Source: Spirochaetaceae bacterium
Lineage (GTDB): Bacteria > Spirochaetota > Spirochaetia > Treponematales > Breznakiellaceae
Assembly (NCBI GenBank): GCA_031265025.1
Contig: JAISDF010000190.1
Span: forward strand, 1-8,312
Direction: 5' to 3'
DNA length: 8,312 nucleotides
The position numbers were made by a program, and so were the translations under genes. The notes under the pieces were generated by a model. The model was not told where the DNA came from and made no database searches. It was given only the letters and a program-made list of their open reading frames with translations. Shown here one piece after another: positions 5,031-8,312 of the stretch. The first letter of the stretch is position 1; every line of letters starts with the position of its first letter.

Positions 5031-7132
5031 GCGAAGAGCCGGAATTTTTTAACCGTGATCTTTCATGGATAGATTTTAACAGCCGCGTACTGGACGAGGG
5101 CTTGAGGAGCGCCCTTCCGGGCCTTGACCGGATGCGGTTCTTTTCGATTGTATCGTCCAATTTTGATGAATTTTTCATGATACGGGTGGCGGCCATAAAA
5201 CGGGCCCTGAAATCCCGCGTCTGGTTTGATCCGGCTGGCTACAGCCCCGACGCCCTGCTTAAAGAGCTGTCTGAAAAAGTCCACGCCATCACCGCCCGTC
5301 AGTACACGTGCCTTGCGGACGAGGTTCTTCCCGGCCTGGCCAGGGAAGGCCTTGAACTGGTGCGTCCCGAATTCTACAGCGTTGAGGACAAAGACTACCT
5401 TGAATCCCTTTTCCAGCGGGAAATATTCCCCCTTCTTACTCCCCTGCGCGCCGGAGAAGGTGAACTCCCTTCTATAGGAAGTCTCAAGATCTGCGTTGCT
5501 TTTTATCTCAGCCGGGACAGCGGGATTGAAGAGGAAAGGGAAGGCATAGCTATAGTGCAGCTTCCCGTTTCTCCCGGCAGGATAGTCTGGCTCCCCGGCG
5601 CCGGCGGCAAAAAGCGCTGGACCCTTCTTGAGGATATCATCATAAACTGGGGCGCGGGTCTTTTTTACGGTTATGAGGTGAAGGAAGCCCTTGTCTTCAA
5701 GCTGGCCAGAGACGCCGACTTTTCCGTTGACGAACAGCGGGACCATGACTTTATCGCCGCGATGGAAGAGGTGCTCGTCGGGCGTGAATATTCAATGCCG
5801 GTGCGTATGGTCTGCGGCGTTTCGGGGAAGCTCAGGGATGATCTTGCGGGGCTCTTTGCCCTGGACCCCGGGGACATTTACGAAATAAAAGAATTCCTTG
5901 AGCTTGACACCGCTTCCCTCCTGGCCCTTGACAACGCCGGTATTCCCGGACTCAAGGAAAAGACCTGGCGGCATTACTGGACTTCCTCATTCCCGGAGGA
6001 AGAAGCGCTCTGGGACCGTATCAGGGCGGGCGATGTGCTGCTCCATCTGCCCTATCATTCTTTTGATCCGGTGCTCCGCTTTTTTCAGGACGCCGCCGAC
6101 GACCCTGACGTGGTGTCCATCAAGACCACCCTGTACCGCACCGGCGGCGATTCGCCTGTGGTCAAAGCCCTGGAACGGGCGGCGCTGAACGGAAAGCAGG
6201 TTACAGCCGTGGTGGAGCTCAAGGCGCGTTTTGACGAAGAACGGAACATAGCCTGGGCGCAGAGGCTTGAGAAGGCCGGCGGCATAGTCATCTACGGCCT
6301 TTCCCATCTCAAGATACACGCCAAGGCCGCCCTGATACTGCGGCGGGAAAAAACCGGAATAACCCGTTATGTGTATCTTTCCACGGGAAACTTCAATGAC
6401 CGCAGCGCCGCCCTCTACGGGGACCTCGGCCTTTTTACCGCCCAGGAAGAAATCGCCTATGACGCGGGCCTCTTCTTCAATATGGTAACAGGCTATTCCC
6501 TCATATCGGGAACGGCCAAGCTCATGATAGCGCCCCTGGCCATGAAGCACCGGCTCCTCGGTCTCATTGAACGGGAAACCGGCCGTTCTACCAGGGAAAC
6601 GCCGGGGCTCATCATGGCAAAGATGAATTCCCTTGCCGACGCCGATGTCATCAAGGCCCTGTACAGGGCTTCCCAGGCAGGCGTTTCCGTACGGCTCAAT
6701 GTACGGGGTATCTGCATGCTTGTTCCCGGCGTCAAGGGACTTTCCGAGAATATAGAAGTGGTGAGCATCATAGACCGCTATCTTGAACATTCCCGGATTT
6801 TTTATTTTTCCGGCGGAGGCCGGAGCGAGGTATACCTTTCCAGCGCTGACTGGATGACCCGCAATCTTGAACGCCGGGTAGAGCTGATGTTTCCGGTGCT
6901 TCAGGAAGATATCAAGAAAGAAGTCGTCTCCATACTGGCCGCCTATTTCAGGGATAACTGCCAGGCCAGCATCCTTTGCGGGGACGGAACATGGAAGCGC
7001 GTTGAACAGGGAAAGGCCGGGCCGTTCAGGGTCCAGGAATATTTCTCCCGCATGGTCAAGGAGTCGTCGGACAAGCTCTGGGCTCCCAGGCAGGAATTCA
7101 TAGTCCGCCGTACTCCGCCGCAAAATCCATGA
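5027..7132 (+). CDS. ppk1: Polyphosphate kinase 1
   Basis: The product has 701 residues, the usual length of PPK1 (E. coli 688). It makes polyphosphate reversibly from ATP through a phosphohistidine intermediate. All domains are present in order: the N-terminal domain with FFNRDLSWIDFNSRVLDE (7-24) and SSNFDEFFMIRVA (43-55; N45 matches the ATP-contacting Asn45 of E. coli), a head domain (about 120-310), and two C-terminal phospholipase-D-like domains. Key residues are H431 in LKIHAKAAL (E. coli H435, the phosphorylated His), H588 in YLEHSRIFYF (E. coli H592), and the Mg ligands R371 in LYRTGGDS and R401 in KARFDEERN (E. coli R375 and R405). LSTGNFNDRSAALYGDLGLF (451-470), RGICMLVPG (560-568) and SSADWMTRNLERRVELMFPV (605-624) are also conserved. 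AGGGA (5017-5021) lies 5 nt before the ATG, which overlaps the ppx stop as ATGA, indicating coupled translation. PPK1 is often peripherally membrane-associated, but no membrane segment is seen. The enzyme looks intact and functional. Confidence 0.98.
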   Translation: MSEEPEFFNRDLSWIDFNSRVLDEGLRSALPGLDRMRFFSIVSSNFDEFFMIRVAAIKRALKSRVWFDPAGYSPDALLKELSEKVHAITARQYTCLADEVLPGLAREGLELVRPEFYSVEDKDYLESLFQREIFPLLTPLRAGEGELPSIGSLKICVAFYLSRDSGIEEEREGIAIVQLPVSPGRIVWLPGAGGKKRWTLLEDIIINWGAGLFYGYEVKEALVFKLARDADFSVDEQRDHDFIAAMEEVLVGREYSMPVRMVCGVSGKLRDDLAGLFALDPGDIYEIKEFLELDTASLLALDNAGIPGLKEKTWRHYWTSSFPEEEALWDRIRAGDVLLHLPYHSFDPVLRFFQDAADDPDVVSIKTTLYRTGGDSPVVKALERAALNGKQVTAVVELKARFDEERNIAWAQRLEKAGGIVIYGLSHLKIHAKAALILRREKTGITRYVYLSTGNFNDRSAALYGDLGLFTAQEEIAYDAGLFFNMVTGYSLISGTAKLMIAPLAMKHRLLGLIERETGRSTRETPGLIMAKMNSLADADVIKALYRASQAGVSVRLNVRGICMLVPGVKGLSENIEVVSIIDRYLEHSRIFYFSGGGRSEVYLSSADWMTRNLERRVELMFPVLQEDIKKEVVSILAAYFRDNCQASILCGDGTWKRVEQGKAGPFRVQEYFSRMVKESSDKLWAPRQEFIVRRTPPQNP

Positions 7133-8312
7133 GACGGATTATTCTGAAACCCGGTGAGGAAGGCCGCATATACAGGGGCCATCCCTGGGTTTATGACAAC
7201 GAAGTTGCCCGCGTACTGGACGGCAAAGGCGACAGGACTGAGACCGGGCGGGGCAGGGGCGGGCATGGCGATGTACCGGACCTTGCCGGCCTCAGCGCGG
7301 GCGAGGCCGTGGATGTGGAGAGCTCCAGAGGGGAATACCTGGGCCGGGGCTTTGCAAATCCCCGCTCCAAAATCCTCGTGCGTATCTACAGCCCTTCCAA
7401 GGAAGGGGCCGACAAGGGCTTTTTTAAGCGCCGCGTACGGGAAGCCCTGGAAAGGCGGAAATCCTGCTACGAACTCAAACGCGAATCATGCCGCGCCGTA
7501 TTCGGCGAGGCCGACTTTCTCCCCGGCCTTATCGCCGACCGCTTTGTGGGCTGGCCCCTGGAAGACGTCATCAGGATACGGGACGACGGCGGAACTGTTG
7601 ATTTTAACGGCCTTTCCGAAAAACTCGGCCCGCCGCTTTCCTGGCTTTCCCTTGAATTTCTTTCGTTTGGAATGGATATGCGCCGGGACATGATACTCGA
7701 AGCCCTTGCCGAAGTCCTTTCGCCATCGGGACAGGAGGCGCCCTGGCCTGCACTCCGGGGTATAATCGAACGCTCCGCGCCGGTCCGGGAACTTGAGGGC
7801 CTTGAAAACCGTCCGGTGATTGTTATGGGAACTTTCCCCGAAAAGGGTATAGTGATTTTTGAGAACGGCTTTCCAATGGCGGTTCATCTTGAGGAAGGCC
7901 AGAAAACAGGCTATTACCTTGACCAGAGGGATAACCGGCTCTGGGTGCGTAACCATGGAAAGGCGGGGCAGGTTCTTGATCTTTGCGCCAACACAGGAGG
8001 CTTTTCCATACATGCCCTCGGGGGCGGCGCGCAATCGGTTCTTGCCGTGGACGCATCTTCCCGCGCTCTTGAGGTCCTGAGACTTAACGCGGCCCTCAAC
8101 GGTTTTGCGGACAGTATCAGCACCGAAACAGGGGATATATTTGACATACTCCCCCGTTATGAACGGGATAAATCCAAACGCTTTGACCTGGTCATCCTCG
8201 ACCCCCCGGCCTTTGCCAAAACCAGGGCTTCGCTTGAAAGCGCGCTGCGGGGTTATAAAGAAATCAACCTCAGGGCGATAAAACTTATCAGGAAGGGAGG
8301 CATACTGGTAAG
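7129..8312 (+). CDS. rlmI: RlmI-like 23S rRNA m5C methyltransferase, 3'-truncated by window edge
   Basis: The ATG at 7129 overlaps the ppk1 stop as ATGA, and the frame stays open for 394 codons to the right edge. The N-terminus (MRRIILKPGEEGRIYRGHPW, then VYDNEV) is the PUA-like RNA-binding domain found in RlmI/RlmK-type enzymes. YLGRGFANPRSKILVRIYS (71-89) and VFGEADFLPGLIADRF (124-139) belong to the linker region of this family. The Rossmann SAM-dependent domain follows: KTGYYLDQRDNR (259-270), motif I VLDLCANTGGFS (282-293), the acidic ribose-binding residue in LAVDAS (D308), and the active-site motif LDPPAFAKT (357-365). E. coli RlmI methylates C1962 of 23S rRNA in the large ribosomal subunit; that substrate is inferred here from the motif set. 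There is no Shine-Dalgarno before the start, so translation probably depends on ribosomes ending ppk1. About 20 Gly/Arg/Asp-rich residues (about 33-54) are inserted in the PUA domain relative to the usual short loop. An RlmI-like paralogue with another rRNA target is possible. Confidence 0.88.
   Translation, partial: MRRIILKPGEEGRIYRGHPWVYDNEVARVLDGKGDRTETGRGRGGHGDVPDLAGLSAGEAVDVESSRGEYLGRGFANPRSKILVRIYSPSKEGADKGFFKRRVREALERRKSCYELKRESCRAVFGEADFLPGLIADRFVGWPLEDVIRIRDDGGTVDFNGLSEKLGPPLSWLSLEFLSFGMDMRRDMILEALAEVLSPSGQEAPWPALRGIIERSAPVRELEGLENRPVIVMGTFPEKGIVIFENGFPMAVHLEEGQKTGYYLDQRDNRLWVRNHGKAGQVLDLCANTGGFSIHALGGGAQSVLAVDASSRALEVLRLNAALNGFADSISTETGDIFDILPRYERDKSKRFDLVILDPPAFAKTRASLESALRGYKEINLRAIKLIRKGGILV

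Noticed and set aside
5987..7123. 378-codon - strand open frame opposite ppk1
   Set aside because: The + strand encodes an unmistakable PPK1 with all catalytic residues; the antisense frame has no domain.
7154..7693. 179-codon + strand frame inside the rlmI region
   Set aside because: It is out of frame with the RlmI motifs. The frame from 7129 carries the PUA and SAM-binding motifs without interruption to the window edge.
1..8312. CRISPR array, tRNA, rRNA, insertion sequence, phage attachment site
   Set aside because: I looked for regularly spaced direct repeats, transposase-like frames with terminal inverted repeats and cloverleaf-type stems, and saw none. The only regular repeats are coding.

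Overview
The window looks like chromosomal DNA of a spirochaete, most plausibly a gut-type Treponema (termite-gut relatives such as T. primitia or T. azotonutricium). This is an inference. It rests on the combination of a secreted beta-helix protein built from F-T-M-S-G-G-T-I-S-G-N repeats, an HI1419/HI1420-type toxin-antitoxin locus and moderately GC-rich housekeeping genes. No rRNA, tRNA, CRISPR array or insertion sequence was found. Every gene that I accept lies on the + strand.

Region 1 (1-1151) is the 3' part of a large extracellular repeat protein. Its reading frame is open from the left edge, so the gene begins outside the window. It carries about eight imperfect 25-30 residue repeats of parallel beta-helix type and ends in a short acidic tail with no autotransporter barrel. 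A perfect 13-bp hairpin follows 36 bp after the stop codon.

Region 2 (1152-2047) is a small accessory island. An AT-rich sigma70-like promoter leads directly into a 56-codon remnant of a HigB/RelE-like toxin (HI1419 family) that has lost the core of the protein. It overlaps a complete HI1420-type antitoxin with a strong ribosome binding site. The locus therefore looks like a decayed TA pair with a surviving antitoxin. The rest of the region is non-coding.

Region 3 (2048-8312) is a tightly packed four-gene operon behind its own sigma70-like promoter (1996-2024). The order is a cytoplasmic GH63/GH37-like (alpha/alpha)6 glycoside hydrolase, a Ppx/GppA-type exopolyphosphatase with an HD domain, polyphosphate kinase 1, and an RlmI-type 23S rRNA m5C methyltransferase cut by the right edge. 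Junctions are 7 bp, then ATGA overlap, then ATGA overlap, so the genes are probably translationally coupled. The unit places polyphosphate breakdown and synthesis under one transcript, with a glucosidase-like enzyme in front and an rRNA modification enzyme behind.

I found no convincing wholly new system. The most interesting points are the decayed toxin that stays coupled to its antitoxin, the coupled ppx-ppk operon with a glycosidase, and acidic-residue substitutions (Asp to Glu) at predicted active-site positions in both the glycosidase and the exopolyphosphatase.
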